From the NCBI GenBank assembly GCA_027328265.1, contig DAHVVD010000049.1, positions 1 to 8,228 of the forward strand: a stretch of 8,228 nt of DNA. Direction: 5' to 3'. Positions 1 to 5,742 of the stretch are shown here, piece by piece. A program made the translations under genes and the position numbers. Under the pieces are notes generated by a model, which had not been told where the DNA came from, did no database searches, and was given only the letters and a program-made list of their open reading frames with translations. The DNA comes from Microcaldota archaeon (lineage in GTDB: Archaea; Micrarchaeota; Micrarchaeia; Micrarchaeales; CABMGC01). Every line of letters starts with the position of its first letter. The first letter of the stretch is position 1.

Positions 1-1
1 T

Positions 2-229
2 GAGTTCGAGAATCAGCTTGAGAGCGGAAACGTCAGCGTACTTGTCTACAACGAGCAGACGGTTACGCCGCTCACTCAGCAGATGAAGCAGATAGCTGTA
101 GAGCACAACGTCACCATAGTGGGCGTCACCGAGACTATCCAGCCCCCTGACGCCTCATTCCAGACCTGGATGAACAGCGAACTGCTCAATCTTCAGAACG
201 CTCTCAACGCGAATGCCCTGGGGCAGTGA
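2..229 (+). CDS. Zinc/manganese ABC transporter solute-binding protein, C-terminal 75 residues (partial)
   Basis: The reading frame is open from the window edge and stops at TGA 227-229. The visible 75 residues match the C-terminal lobe of the ZnuA/TroA cluster A-I substrate-binding family: a strand ending LVYNEQTVTPLT, a helix, then IVGVTETIQPPDASFQTWM and a closing helix rich in Leu and Asn. In this family the motif VTET.(P)P followed by a W-M helix is the last part of the second lobe. The protein captures Zn2+ or Mn2+ outside the cell and delivers it to the permease. The metal ligands lie upstream and out of view, so the metal cannot be settled here. The stop overlaps the GTG start of the ATPase (GTGA), which points to translational coupling. 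The signal peptide and start are not in the window. Confidence 0.85.
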   Translation, partial: EFENQLESGNVSVLVYNEQTVTPLTQQMKQIAVEHNVTIVGVTETIQPPDASFQTWMNSELLNLQNALNANALGQ

Positions 230-1068
230 GGATTGGTATTACGCACAAGATCGAGACACAGAGAGAAATAGTGATAGCAAGGAACCTTACTGTAGGCTAC
301 AAGGGCAAGACTGTTTGGAAAGAAGCGAACTTCAGCATCAACCGCGGCGAATTTGTAGCTGTCATCGGTCCGAACGGAGCTGGCAAGACTACCATGTTCC
401 GCATGCTGCTCGGCCTGCAGAAGCCCCTCAGCGGCACCCTGGATGTTTTCGGCGCGAGGCCGAGGCGCGGAAGCCAGAGAATAGGATACGTACCTCAACG
501 CCATACTATAGACAATGAGACCAATATCGAATGCATAGAGCTTGTAAGGCTCGCGTTTTCAGGGAACAAATGGGGCTTCAGCCTTTCGCGCAGGGAAGAG
601 AAGAAGGCTGCGTTTGATGCACTTGAGGCGGTTGGTGCTAGGGAACTGGCAAATAAGTCGCTCTCCTCCCTCTCTGGGGGCGAGCTCCAGAGAGTGTACC
701 TGGCTGAGGCACTGGTAAGCAACCCCGAAATGCTTCTCCTCGACGAGCCGCTCTCGAATCTTGACATAAGGAGGGTCAAGGAGCTTGTTGGGCTGGTGAA
801 CAGGACTGTAAGATCGAGGAACGTTACAGCCTTCCTTGTAGCTCACGACATCAACCCATTGATCCAGTTTCTAGACAAAGTAATCTACGTCGCCAACGGC
901 AAGGTCGCGACCGGGAAGCCTGAACAGGTACTCACATCTAAGCGCCTAACCGCACTCTATGAGACCGACGTTGAGGTTTTGAGGGACTCGAAGGGTAACA
1001 TAGTGATTGTTGGAGCAGAGGACCAGGGAATAGACGACCACCACGAGGATGAGATGGATGTTATTTAG
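226..1068 (+). CDS. ABC transporter ATPase, zinc/manganese import type (ZnuC-like)
   Basis: This 280-residue protein is the cytoplasmic motor of a metal ABC importer. All nucleotide-binding motifs are visible: Walker A GPNGAGKT (48-55), Q-loop Gln91, signature LSGGELQR (149-156), Walker B MLLLDEP (169-175), D-loop SNLD (177-180) and H-loop His207. The FGARPRRGSQRIGYVPQR segment (75-92) is typical of the ZnuC/MntB-type ATPases paired with ABC-3 permeases. The GTG start at 226 overlaps the upstream stop. A second GTG at 271 (residue 16) would give a more usual ABC N-terminus and follows a purine-rich GAGAGAA, so the first 15 residues are uncertain. The C-terminal extension after about residue 260 ends in an acidic, His-containing tail (DDHHEDE, 270-276), which could bind metal; that role is inference. 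The last 20 bases overlap the permease gene. Confidence 0.93.
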   Translation: MRIGITHKIETQREIVIARNLTVGYKGKTVWKEANFSINRGEFVAVIGPNGAGKTTMFRMLLGLQKPLSGTLDVFGARPRRGSQRIGYVPQRHTIDNETNIECIELVRLAFSGNKWGFSLSRREEKKAAFDALEAVGARELANKSLSSLSGGELQRVYLAEALVSNPEMLLLDEPLSNLDIRRVKELVGLVNRTVRSRNVTAFLVAHDINPLIQFLDKVIYVANGKVATGKPEQVLTSKRLTALYETDVEVLRDSKGNIVIVGAEDQGIDDHHEDEMDVI

Positions 1069-1882
1069 CGTAAATGTATTTTCGGCCTTGCAGCAGATCT
1101 TTCAGTACCAGTTCATGCAGCATGCTTTCGAGGCTGGTACGATCATTTCTGTAGTGGCTGGAATAATCGGATATCTTGTTGTCCTGCGTCGTACCTCATT
1201 CGCTGCGCATGCATATGCGGAGATAGGGTTCGCCGGCGCTGCAGGCTCAGCGCTTGCAGGTATAAATCCACTTTTTGGCCTCCTATCTGCCTCTACAATA
1301 GCGGGTTTCGGGATCGCGGTGCTGGGCAACCGTGCCACGCAACGGGACGTCGAGATAGGCTCTGTGTTGGCTTTCGCGCTTGGGCTTGGCCTGCTCTTCA
1401 TCAGCCTCTACAAGGGCTACGCCACAGAGGCTTATTCCATCCTGTTCGGCGAGATACTCGGCATAAGCGGCAGCAGCGTCCTCATAACGCTTGCGGTCAG
1501 CGTTCTCATCCTGATAGCTGCGGCGCTCGTCTACAGGCCTATACTTTTTGCTTCTCTCGATGAGGATGTTGCTGAGGCGAAGGGAATGCGTACCCTTCTT
1601 CTGGGTGTCATCTTCATGGTACTCCTTGCAGCATCTGTCTCGATAGCCATTCAGGTGACTGGGGTTCTTCTTATCTTCGCACTGATGGTGACTCCAGCGG
1701 CGACAGCCATCAGGCTGACCAAGAAGCCCATGTACGCGGTGGCAATCGCCGCCATCATCTCCTTGTTTGCGACCTGGACAGGCCTTTTCATCGCCTTCTA
1801 CCAGCCCTATCCGGTAAGCTTCTTCATAACAAGCATAGTGTTTGGATTGTACCTTATTGTGAGATTCATTTACAGAAAGTGA
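1049..1882 (+). CDS. ABC-3 family metal permease (ZnuB/MntB-like)
   Basis: This integral membrane protein of 277 residues is the channel subunit that works with the preceding ATPase and binding protein. It is almost entirely hydrophobic, with about eight predicted membrane segments. The early arginine-containing loop (VVLRRTSFAAHAYAEIGFAGAAG) and the late GVLLIFALMVTPAATAIRLTKK stretch (about 206-227) are hallmarks of the ABC-3 family, which carries Zn2+, Mn2+ or Fe2+. Two starts compete. ATG 1049 has no room for a ribosome-binding site. ATG 1058, three codons later, sits 5 bases after GAGGATGA (1045-1052) and looks better, giving 274 residues. The gene overlaps the ATPase by 11-20 bases and ends 18 bases before the convergent SpeD-like gene, so it appears to be the last gene of the operon. 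Confidence 0.92.
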   Translation: MRWMLFSVNVFSALQQIFQYQFMQHAFEAGTIISVVAGIIGYLVVLRRTSFAAHAYAEIGFAGAAGSALAGINPLFGLLSASTIAGFGIAVLGNRATQRDVEIGSVLAFALGLGLLFISLYKGYATEAYSILFGEILGISGSSVLITLAVSVLILIAAALVYRPILFASLDEDVAEAKGMRTLLLGVIFMVLLAASVSIAIQVTGVLLIFALMVTPAATAIRLTKKPMYAVAIAAIISLFATWTGLFIAFYQPYPVSFFITSIVFGLYLIVRFIYRK

Positions 1883-1896
1883 TCTTCTCTTTCTCC
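1883..1896 (+). terminator. Pyrimidine-rich tract after the zinc transporter operon, possible archaeal terminator
   Basis: TCTTCTCTTTCTCC follows the permease stop directly. A near-identical tract follows the FKBP stop at 3785-3795. Archaeal termination commonly relies on T-rich tracts in the non-template strand without a hairpin, and both tracts lie in short convergent gaps. The T content is modest, so this is only a candidate. Confidence 0.35.
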
Positions 1897-1900
1897 TAAC

Positions 1901-2305
1901 TTATCGTCCAGCTTTTTTGGAATAAGCATAATAGTCCTTGCCTCTAAAGACAAACTGCTTCTGGATCTTCTTCGGCTCAAAGTACTTCTTTGTGAACTCC
2001 ACTACCTTCTTTGGGTCGAATTTCCTGCAGCTGTAGACGTCTATGGAGACGAAGTTCTGCTTTGTCAGCGTGTGGATCACTATCGATGAGTCTGCCAGCG
2101 GCACCCAGCCGCTCAGCCCTGTCTTGTCAGGGAATGCCTTCCTGTCCGTTCTGAAGATCGAGGGCGGCGCCTGCTTCTCCATGCCTATGAAATTGACCAT
2201 CTTGTCAAGATAGCTGTAACAATGGTCGAGTTCTCCGCACGTTTCCGGCTTGCAATCATAGCAGTCAAGCAGAAGCTCGTACCCGAAGACCTGCCTATTC
2301 CTCAT
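1901..2305 (-). CDS. SpeD-like pyruvoyl-dependent decarboxylase (AdoMet decarboxylase family)
   Basis: The 134-residue protein has the length and layout of class 1b S-adenosylmethionine decarboxylases. These self-cleave before a serine to form a pyruvoyl cofactor and usually supply aminopropyl groups for polyamine synthesis. The core LSGWVPLADSSIVIHT followed by IDVYSC aligns without gaps to the family pattern (ESHxxIHT...DVFTC). Ser73 is therefore the predicted pyruvoyl precursor, with the processing residues His78 and Cys93 at +5 and +20. The residues after IHT, which are Trp-Pro-Glu in classical members, are Leu-Thr-Lys here (80-82), so the substrate may not be AdoMet. The N-terminus has four cysteines in a short span (15, 18, 23, 29), unusual for SpeD and possibly metal-binding. 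No spermidine synthase gene is nearby. A TATA element about 28 bases upstream of the ATG predicts a leaderless mRNA. The fold is confident; the substrate is not. Confidence 0.82.
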   Translation of the reverse strand: MRNRQVFGYELLLDCYDCKPETCGELDHCYSYLDKMVNFIGMEKQAPPSIFRTDRKAFPDKTGLSGWVPLADSSIVIHTLTKQNFVSIDVYSCRKFDPKKVVEFTKKYFEPKKIQKQFVFRGKDYYAYSKKAGR

Positions 2306-2329
2306 TATTGGAAAATGGATGCTATATGA

Positions 2330-2335
2330 TTTAAA
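2330..2335. promoter_or_regulatory. Palindromic TATA box (TTTAAA) probably shared by two divergent genes
   Basis: TTTAAA reads the same on both strands. On the minus strand its centre is about 28 bases from the A of the SpeD-like ATG (2305), the spacing expected for a leaderless transcript. On the plus strand a start about 25 bases downstream (near 2358) would give a leader of roughly 25 bases that contains the GAGGTGAGG ribosome-binding site of the ferritin-VIT gene. CTATAT at 2322-2327 is an alternative plus-strand TATA. Confidence 0.6.
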
Positions 2336-2337
2336 CC

Positions 2338-2355
2338 TATTCTATCTATTCTATC
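2338..2355. repeat. 9-bp tandem direct repeat TATTCTATC x2 in the divergent promoter region
   Basis: TATTCTATC occurs at 2338-2346 and again at 2347-2355, followed by a partial third unit TAATC. It lies between the shared TATA box and the expected plus-strand transcription start. A regulator could bind here, plausibly a metal-responsive one given the downstream gene, but no known operator is recognised. Confidence 0.7.
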
Positions 2356-2371
2356 TAATCATAACATAACT

Positions 2372-2380
2372 GAGGTGAGG
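2372..2380 (+). promoter_or_regulatory. Ribosome-binding site fixing the TTG start of the ferritin-VIT gene
   Basis: GAGGTGAGG contains GGTGA, a strong archaeal Shine-Dalgarno core, 4 bases before TTG 2383. No ATG lies in frame until codon 13, so this site supports TTG as the true start. Confidence 0.7.
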
Positions 2381-2382
2381 CT

Positions 2383-3261
2383 TTGCGGTCATTGCATGAT
2401 ATTGCAGTCAAGGAGAGCATGGACGAACTTACTGATTATACTATATACAGTGAACTTGCAAAGGCAGAGAGTGACCATCGGCTTAAGAGTGTCTTCTCCA
2501 GGATAGCCAAGATGGAGAAGGGGCACTTCCTTTTCTGGAAGAAACACTCGGACGGAAGGGAAGTAAGCCAGAATAGCATAAAGGTGGGACTTGTACTCCT
2601 GATGCGCAGGCTCTTCGGACCTTCATTTATCATAAAATATCTTGAGGGCAGCGAGGCCAGTGCACAGAAAAGGTACGAGTCTCTTAGGAGCATGATACCA
2701 AAATCTGACAGGAAGGCCTTTGAGGGCATAATAAAGGACGAGGAGGAGCATGAGCAGACATTTGCCAACGAGATCCAGACGGGCTACGTGAAGTACGTCT
2801 CTTTCGTAGTGCTCGGGCTCGCCGACGCCCTTGTCGAGATAGCAGGGATACACGCAGGTTCCCTTGGCATATACAATTCTACTTTCCTTACTGGCCTAGC
2901 CGGCATAGTTGCAGGAGCCGCTGCCTCGATAGCGATGGCCTCGGCTGCTTTTGCACAGGCGAAGCAGGGATTCTCAGGCTCTGCTAAGGTTGCGGCAGGA
3001 TACACTGGAGTCTCGTACTTCATAGGCGCGGTGATACTCGCCTCCCCTTACTTTATAATCCATGATCCCATAATGGCGATAATAAGCTCGCTTGCCCTCG
3101 GGACTGCGATGGTGGCATTCGTGAGCTGGTACAACTCGATCATGTCGGGCAGCAACCTGACAAGGGACTTCCTCGAGATAGTTGGAGTGATGCTGGGTGC
3201 CACGATGGTCTTGTTCATTCTGGGCTTTGTGATAAGGCACGTGTTCGGGCTTTCTATATGA
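2383..3261 (+). CDS. Ferritin-like domain fused to VIT1/CCC1 metal transporter (MbfA-like)
   Basis: This 292-residue protein joins two domains. Residues 1-133 form a rubrerythrin/ferritin-like four-helix bundle with di-iron ligand motifs: Glu15 in helix 1, E45xxH48, an EGSEASAQKRY helix (Glu88/Glu91) and E120xxH123. Residues about 136-292 form a VIT1/CCC1 membrane domain of about five segments, opening with VVLGLADALVEIAGIHAG, the family's first-helix signature. Plant and yeast VIT1/CCC1 proteins move Fe2+ or Mn2+ out of the cytosol. Bacterial ferritin-VIT fusions (MbfA) export iron and protect against peroxide stress. By analogy this one would sense or load iron on the cytoplasmic side and export it; that is inference from the family. 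The start is TTG 2383. The FKBP gene follows after 10 bases, so the two are probably co-transcribed. Confidence 0.9.
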   Translation: MRSLHDIAVKESMDELTDYTIYSELAKAESDHRLKSVFSRIAKMEKGHFLFWKKHSDGREVSQNSIKVGLVLLMRRLFGPSFIIKYLEGSEASAQKRYESLRSMIPKSDRKAFEGIIKDEEEHEQTFANEIQTGYVKYVSFVVLGLADALVEIAGIHAGSLGIYNSTFLTGLAGIVAGAAASIAMASAAFAQAKQGFSGSAKVAAGYTGVSYFIGAVILASPYFIIHDPIMAIISSLALGTAMVAFVSWYNSIMSGSNLTRDFLEIVGVMLGATMVLFILGFVIRHVFGLSI

Positions 3262-3271
3262 GATTGATTGC

Positions 3272-3784
3272 ATGATACCAAGAAACTTGATCATCGGAAT
3301 TGTGGTTGCGGCGGTGGTTGTTGTCGCGTTGGCTGTTGTCTACGTAGGAGCCAACTCCTCACATGTTGTTGCTGCTGGAGATAACGTCAGTGTCTATTAC
3401 ACAGGCACCCTTGCAAATGGCACAGTCTTCGGCTCCAACGTCGGCGGTACTCCGCTCAACTTCACTGCTGGGTCGAGCCAGGTCATACAGGGTTTTGACA
3501 ACGCAGTCATAGGGATGAAGGTTGGCCAGAACAAGACGGTAACGATACCGCCGAGCGAGGCTTACGGCGCAGTAAACCAGTCTCTGATAATAAACGTGCC
3601 GATATCTGACTTCGGCAACCAGACCGTACAGACTGGTATGACAGTCGCCAGCAACTACAACGGAACCTCGGCCAGGGGATTTATAAAGGCGGTCAACTCT
3701 ACAACTGTCATCGTGGATTACAACTCGCCGCTCGCAGGCCAGACGCTGACATTCAAGATCGAGGTCGTGGGCATACGCAGGTGA
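3272..3784 (+). CDS. Membrane-anchored FKBP-type peptidyl-prolyl isomerase, archaeal SlyD-like
   Basis: The 170-residue protein has one N-terminal hydrophobic anchor (about 6-26) and a short linker, then an FKBP domain (VSVYYTGTLANGTVF, VIQGFDNAVIGMKVGQ, TIPPSEAYG). An insert-in-flap domain follows (about 105-150), before the closing NSPLAGQTLTFKIEVVGI strand. This arrangement is that of SlyD-like and archaeal long FKBPs, which speed proline cis-trans isomerisation and act as folding chaperones. Here the domain should face outward, near secreted and surface proteins. Two usually conserved positions differ. The Asp after Phe in the family's FDS motif is Gly54, and the His of SlyD's NHPLAG is Ser152. 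Activity may be reduced or the protein may act mainly as a holdase. Tyr43, Phe53, Ile72 and Tyr97 are kept. There are several N-x-S/T sequons. The ribosome-binding site is weak. Confidence 0.88.
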   Translation: MIPRNLIIGIVVAAVVVVALAVVYVGANSSHVVAAGDNVSVYYTGTLANGTVFGSNVGGTPLNFTAGSSQVIQGFDNAVIGMKVGQNKTVTIPPSEAYGAVNQSLIINVPISDFGNQTVQTGMTVASNYNGTSARGFIKAVNSTTVIVDYNSPLAGQTLTFKIEVVGIRR

Positions 3785-3795
3785 TCCTTCTCTTT
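3785..3795 (+). terminator. Pyrimidine tract after the FKBP gene, possible terminator
   Basis: TCCTTCTCTTT directly follows the FKBP stop. It closely resembles the tract after the zinc permease stop and sits in the 15-bp gap to the convergent gene at 3800. It is a candidate archaeal intrinsic terminator, judged only from pyrimidine content and position. Confidence 0.35.
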
Positions 3796-3799
3796 ACAG

Positions 3800-4558
3800 C
3801 TAAGGAGTGCCGCTCTGGTAGAAGTTTGCAACAGCGATGAACTGATTCTGGTCAGAAGATGTGACCGCGCTGACGTTTGCAACTATGCTTAGCGTCACGC
3901 TCTCGCAGAGCAGCGAAGACATATTGATGCTCTCATCAGCAAATGTGCTCATGTTATACTCCCTCGATGAGGTGTTGTAATGCTCGATGATCTCTGGCTT
4001 GCCGTTGTATGAGATCTCCACGTATATCTGGGGGTTTGCAGCAGAGATTATCTGGAAGTTGAGGTAAGGCTCCACCACCACGAAACTTGAAGAGAGAGTT
4101 CCAGGCCGTATCGGCCTTGACTGGCTGTAGGTCGTGGCGAAGTATTCGCTGCCATAGTAGTTGTAGTTTGACCATGGACTCCCGTAGTATATAGAGTTCT
4201 GGTTTGCGAAGGATATGTTGAGGGGGACTGCTCCGAATCCTTGGCCTGTCGCGTTCCATCCATAGTATGTGCCTGTCGAGAAGTTGCCGTTAGATAGCCA
4301 GACATAGCTGCTGTTAGATAGGCAGTAGGTTTTCTTTTGTGCTATAGAGTAATTCTGAGCTGTCTGATTGGTTGCACCTTGCGCAGGATAGCCTGAGGAA
4401 TTATGTGCGGGAGGCGTGGTAGTGGTGTTGCTGTTGTTCTGGCTCTTTTTTGCTGGCGTGCCGCTCTGCTGTGGGGATCCTCTAAAGAATGCGAAGTACG
4501 CAAAAGTAGCAACAAGGACAAGAATGACTATGACCACAACAATGGCGCTGTTTTCCAT
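3800..4558 (-). CDS. Uncharacterised membrane-anchored surface protein, sequon-rich ectodomain
   Basis: I do not recognise a named family for this 252-residue protein. It has a single N-terminal membrane anchor (about 5-25) followed by a Ser/Thr/Asn/Gln/Pro-rich linker (about 28-75) of the kind that holds a domain away from the membrane. The ectodomain (about 76-252) is rich in Tyr, Asn and Ser and in beta-prone stretches (FVVVEPYLNFQIISA, IYVEISYNG). The NFSTGTYYGWNATGQGFG segment (92-109) recalls the opening of carbohydrate-binding jelly-roll domains, but that is a weak resemblance. Cys79 and Cys218 are the only cysteines and could form one disulphide bracketing the domain. About 13 N-x-S/T sequons suggest heavy N-glycosylation. 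The gene starts 7 bases after the DUF5679-like gene and is probably its operon partner. It converges with the FKBP gene. Confidence 0.8.
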   Translation of the reverse strand: MENSAIVVVIVILVLVATFAYFAFFRGSPQQSGTPAKKSQNNSNTTTTPPAHNSSGYPAQGATNQTAQNYSIAQKKTYCLSNSSYVWLSNGNFSTGTYYGWNATGQGFGAVPLNISFANQNSIYYGSPWSNYNYYGSEYFATTYSQSRPIRPGTLSSSFVVVEPYLNFQIISAANPQIYVEISYNGKPEIIEHYNTSSREYNMSTFADESINMSSLLCESVTLSIVANVSAVTSSDQNQFIAVANFYQSGTP

Positions 4559-4565
4559 ATGTTGC

Positions 4566-4703
4566 TTAGCCGCCTATCTTGAACATCTTCGTTCCGCAGA
4601 CAGAGCAGAGTCCGGTAGCGGCGTTCTTGCCGTTCTTCATGGTTACCTGCTTCGGGTCCTTCATTTCCCTCTTGGCCTTGCACTTTACGCAATATGCTTC
4701 CAT
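4566..4703 (-). CDS. Small zinc-ribbon protein, DUF5679-like (45 aa)
   Basis: On the minus strand an ATG at 4703 opens a 45-residue frame ending in TAA (4566-4568). The protein begins MEAYCVKCKAKREMKD and ends GLCSVCGTKMFKIGG. Two CxxC pairs (Cys5/Cys8 and Cys33/Cys36, 24 residues between pairs) form a four-cysteine zinc ribbon, and the rest is lysine-rich. The pattern CVKCK-K--M-DP with a closing CxxCGTKMF matches what I know of DUF5679, a small family common in archaea and some bacteria with no assigned function. A basic mini-ribbon of this kind could bind RNA or ribosomes, which is inference. A TATA box at 4738-4745 would start transcription roughly 10-15 bases before the ATG. The next gene begins 7 bases after the stop. 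Confidence 0.85.
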   Translation of the reverse strand: MEAYCVKCKAKREMKDPKQVTMKNGKNAATGLCSVCGTKMFKIGG

Positions 4704-4737
4704 CTAATCGCCAATCTATATTCGAAAGCTATCTCCT

Positions 4738-4745
4738 TATAAATA
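4738..4745 (-). promoter_or_regulatory. TATA box for the DUF5679-like/surface protein operon
   Basis: On the minus strand the sequence reads TATTTATAAGGAG, with the TATA core centred about 39 bases before the ATG at 4703. A start about 26 bases downstream would leave a leader of roughly a dozen bases. The adjacent GGAGATAG resembles a Shine-Dalgarno site but lies upstream of the expected transcript start, so it is unlikely to be one. Confidence 0.55.
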
Positions 4746-4834
4746 CATACTATTAGCATCGTATGAACGTGAGTCTGGACAACCACAGTGTGGGCAGCAA
4801 AAGACGAAGGGTATGCTTGAGTCAGATACAGAAG
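4746..4834. other. Divergent intergenic segment with no gene seen
   Basis: The stretch lies between the TATA boxes of the minus-strand zinc-ribbon gene and the plus-strand pilin-like gene. It contains a short CATAC/GTATG inverted pair (4746-4750 and 4761-4765) and the near-palindrome CCACAGTGTGG. Neither matches a known operator. No coding or RNA gene is supported. Confidence 0.4.
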
Positions 4835-4844
4835 ATATTTAAAA
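4835..4844 (+). promoter_or_regulatory. TATA box for the pilin-like LamG gene
   Basis: ATATTTAAAA is centred about 32 bases before ATG 4872, predicting a leader of only a few bases. No Shine-Dalgarno sequence precedes the ATG, which agrees with a near-leaderless mRNA. Confidence 0.6.
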
Positions 4845-4871
4845 CCTGTCTTTCTTATATTCCTGATTTTC

Positions 4872-5717
4872 ATGGCGGCATTCAAGCTCCAAAGCGCAAT
4901 GGAGTACCTGATGACGTACGGATGGGCCATACTGATAATTGCAGTTGTACTGGGTGCACTCTTCGCACTTGGGTTCTTCAACTCAGCAAACCTCGCACCA
5001 AAAGTGCCTGGCGGAGGCTGTGAGGTATACAGGCCTAACGGCCCTGGCACAACCACTTACCTCAATACTGAAGGAACGTGCAACAACGGATTGCCGCAGG
5101 TAGTCGCGCAGTTCGCTGGTGTTTCAACAGCAAACATTGTAATCAGCAACCTTCAGTCTTCAACTTCAGGAACGGGCAACACAATCACATTCTGGGTTAA
5201 CGGCAAGGGCGCGAATGCAGGCACAGCAGTTTCCTTGGGTACTGCTGCAAACAACAACGTAGGCTTCGGTGCCACGTGCTTCGGAGTGGGAGGTACATAT
5301 GGAGTGCTCGCAAGCACAGTAGCAAACACCTTCAACTTCGTGGCCGTGACATTCAACGGAGTGGCAGGGGGCGCGACAATATACCTTAATGGCCAGTCAA
5401 TAACTGCAGCCACAGGGTGCAACACTGCTGCGGCTCTCGCATCCGCTACCTCGCTCTACATAGGCTCAAACAGCAATGCGCAAGCCTTCAACGGCATGGT
5501 CTCCAACATCCAGCTATACAACGCCTCGCTCACAGCTAACGAGATATACGGATTGTACATCGAGGGTATTGGCGGAGTCCCGGTCAGCCTTCAGTACCTA
5601 ATAGGCTGGTGGCCGCTCAACGGCAATGCTAACGACTACAGCGGAGACCTCCACAACGGTGTCTCTACTGGAGTTACATACACAACAGCCTGGGCGAGCA
5701 CATACTCGGCTCCGTAG
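4872..5717 (+). CDS. Type IV pilin-like (class III signal) surface protein with LamG-like domain
   Basis: This 281-residue protein begins with a basic residue and then QSAMEYLMTYGWAIL and a hydrophobic run (about 7-36). That is the archaeal class III signal of type IV pilin-like proteins, expected to be cut before Gln7 by an EppA-type prepilin peptidase and used for membrane insertion or filament assembly. The exported part holds a concanavalin/LamG-like jelly roll: VAQFAGVSTANIVI (78-91), NTITFWVNG (103-111), FNFVAVTFNG...ATIYLNG (154-174), SLYIGSN (194-200) and FNGMVSNIQLYNASLTANEIYGLY (206-229). The stretch that normally opens such domains, LIGWWPLNGNANDYSGDLHNG (243-263), comes last. Four cysteines (50, 70, 136, 183) could form disulphides. 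Likely roles are binding cell-surface glycans or attaching to a host, by inference. The gene has its own promoter. Confidence 0.86.
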   Translation: MAAFKLQSAMEYLMTYGWAILIIAVVLGALFALGFFNSANLAPKVPGGGCEVYRPNGPGTTTYLNTEGTCNNGLPQVVAQFAGVSTANIVISNLQSSTSGTGNTITFWVNGKGANAGTAVSLGTAANNNVGFGATCFGVGGTYGVLASTVANTFNFVAVTFNGVAGGATIYLNGQSITAATGCNTAAALASATSLYIGSNSNAQAFNGMVSNIQLYNASLTANEIYGLYIEGIGGVPVSLQYLIGWWPLNGNANDYSGDLHNGVSTGVTYTTAWASTYSAP

Positions 5718-5742
5718 CCTCCTCGGAATGGCTAGAAAGGGC

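Noticed and set aside
1102..1401. Minus-strand open frames inside the ABC permease
   Set aside because: The Ala/Pro/Arg-rich product is the expected antisense shadow of a hydrophobic membrane protein gene.
3250..3260. TCTATATGAG as a TATA box for the FKBP gene
   Set aside because: It lies only about 16 bases before the FKBP ATG, too close for an archaeal TATA box; read-through from the ferritin-VIT gene is more likely.
4416..4742. Plus-strand open frame of 108 codons over the surface-protein and zinc-ribbon genes
   Set aside because: It is antisense to two better-supported genes, has no ribosome-binding site or TATA box, and its product resembles no family.
4776..4793. Near-palindrome CCACAGTGTGG as a repressor operator
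   Set aside because: It is a single short copy not placed over a start site, and it matches no operator I know.
4763..5023. Plus-strand open frame of 86 codons before and inside the pilin-like gene
   Set aside because: Most of it overlaps the pilin-like gene in another frame, and the product is a basic, low-complexity translation; the TATA box at 4835 belongs to the ATG at 4872.
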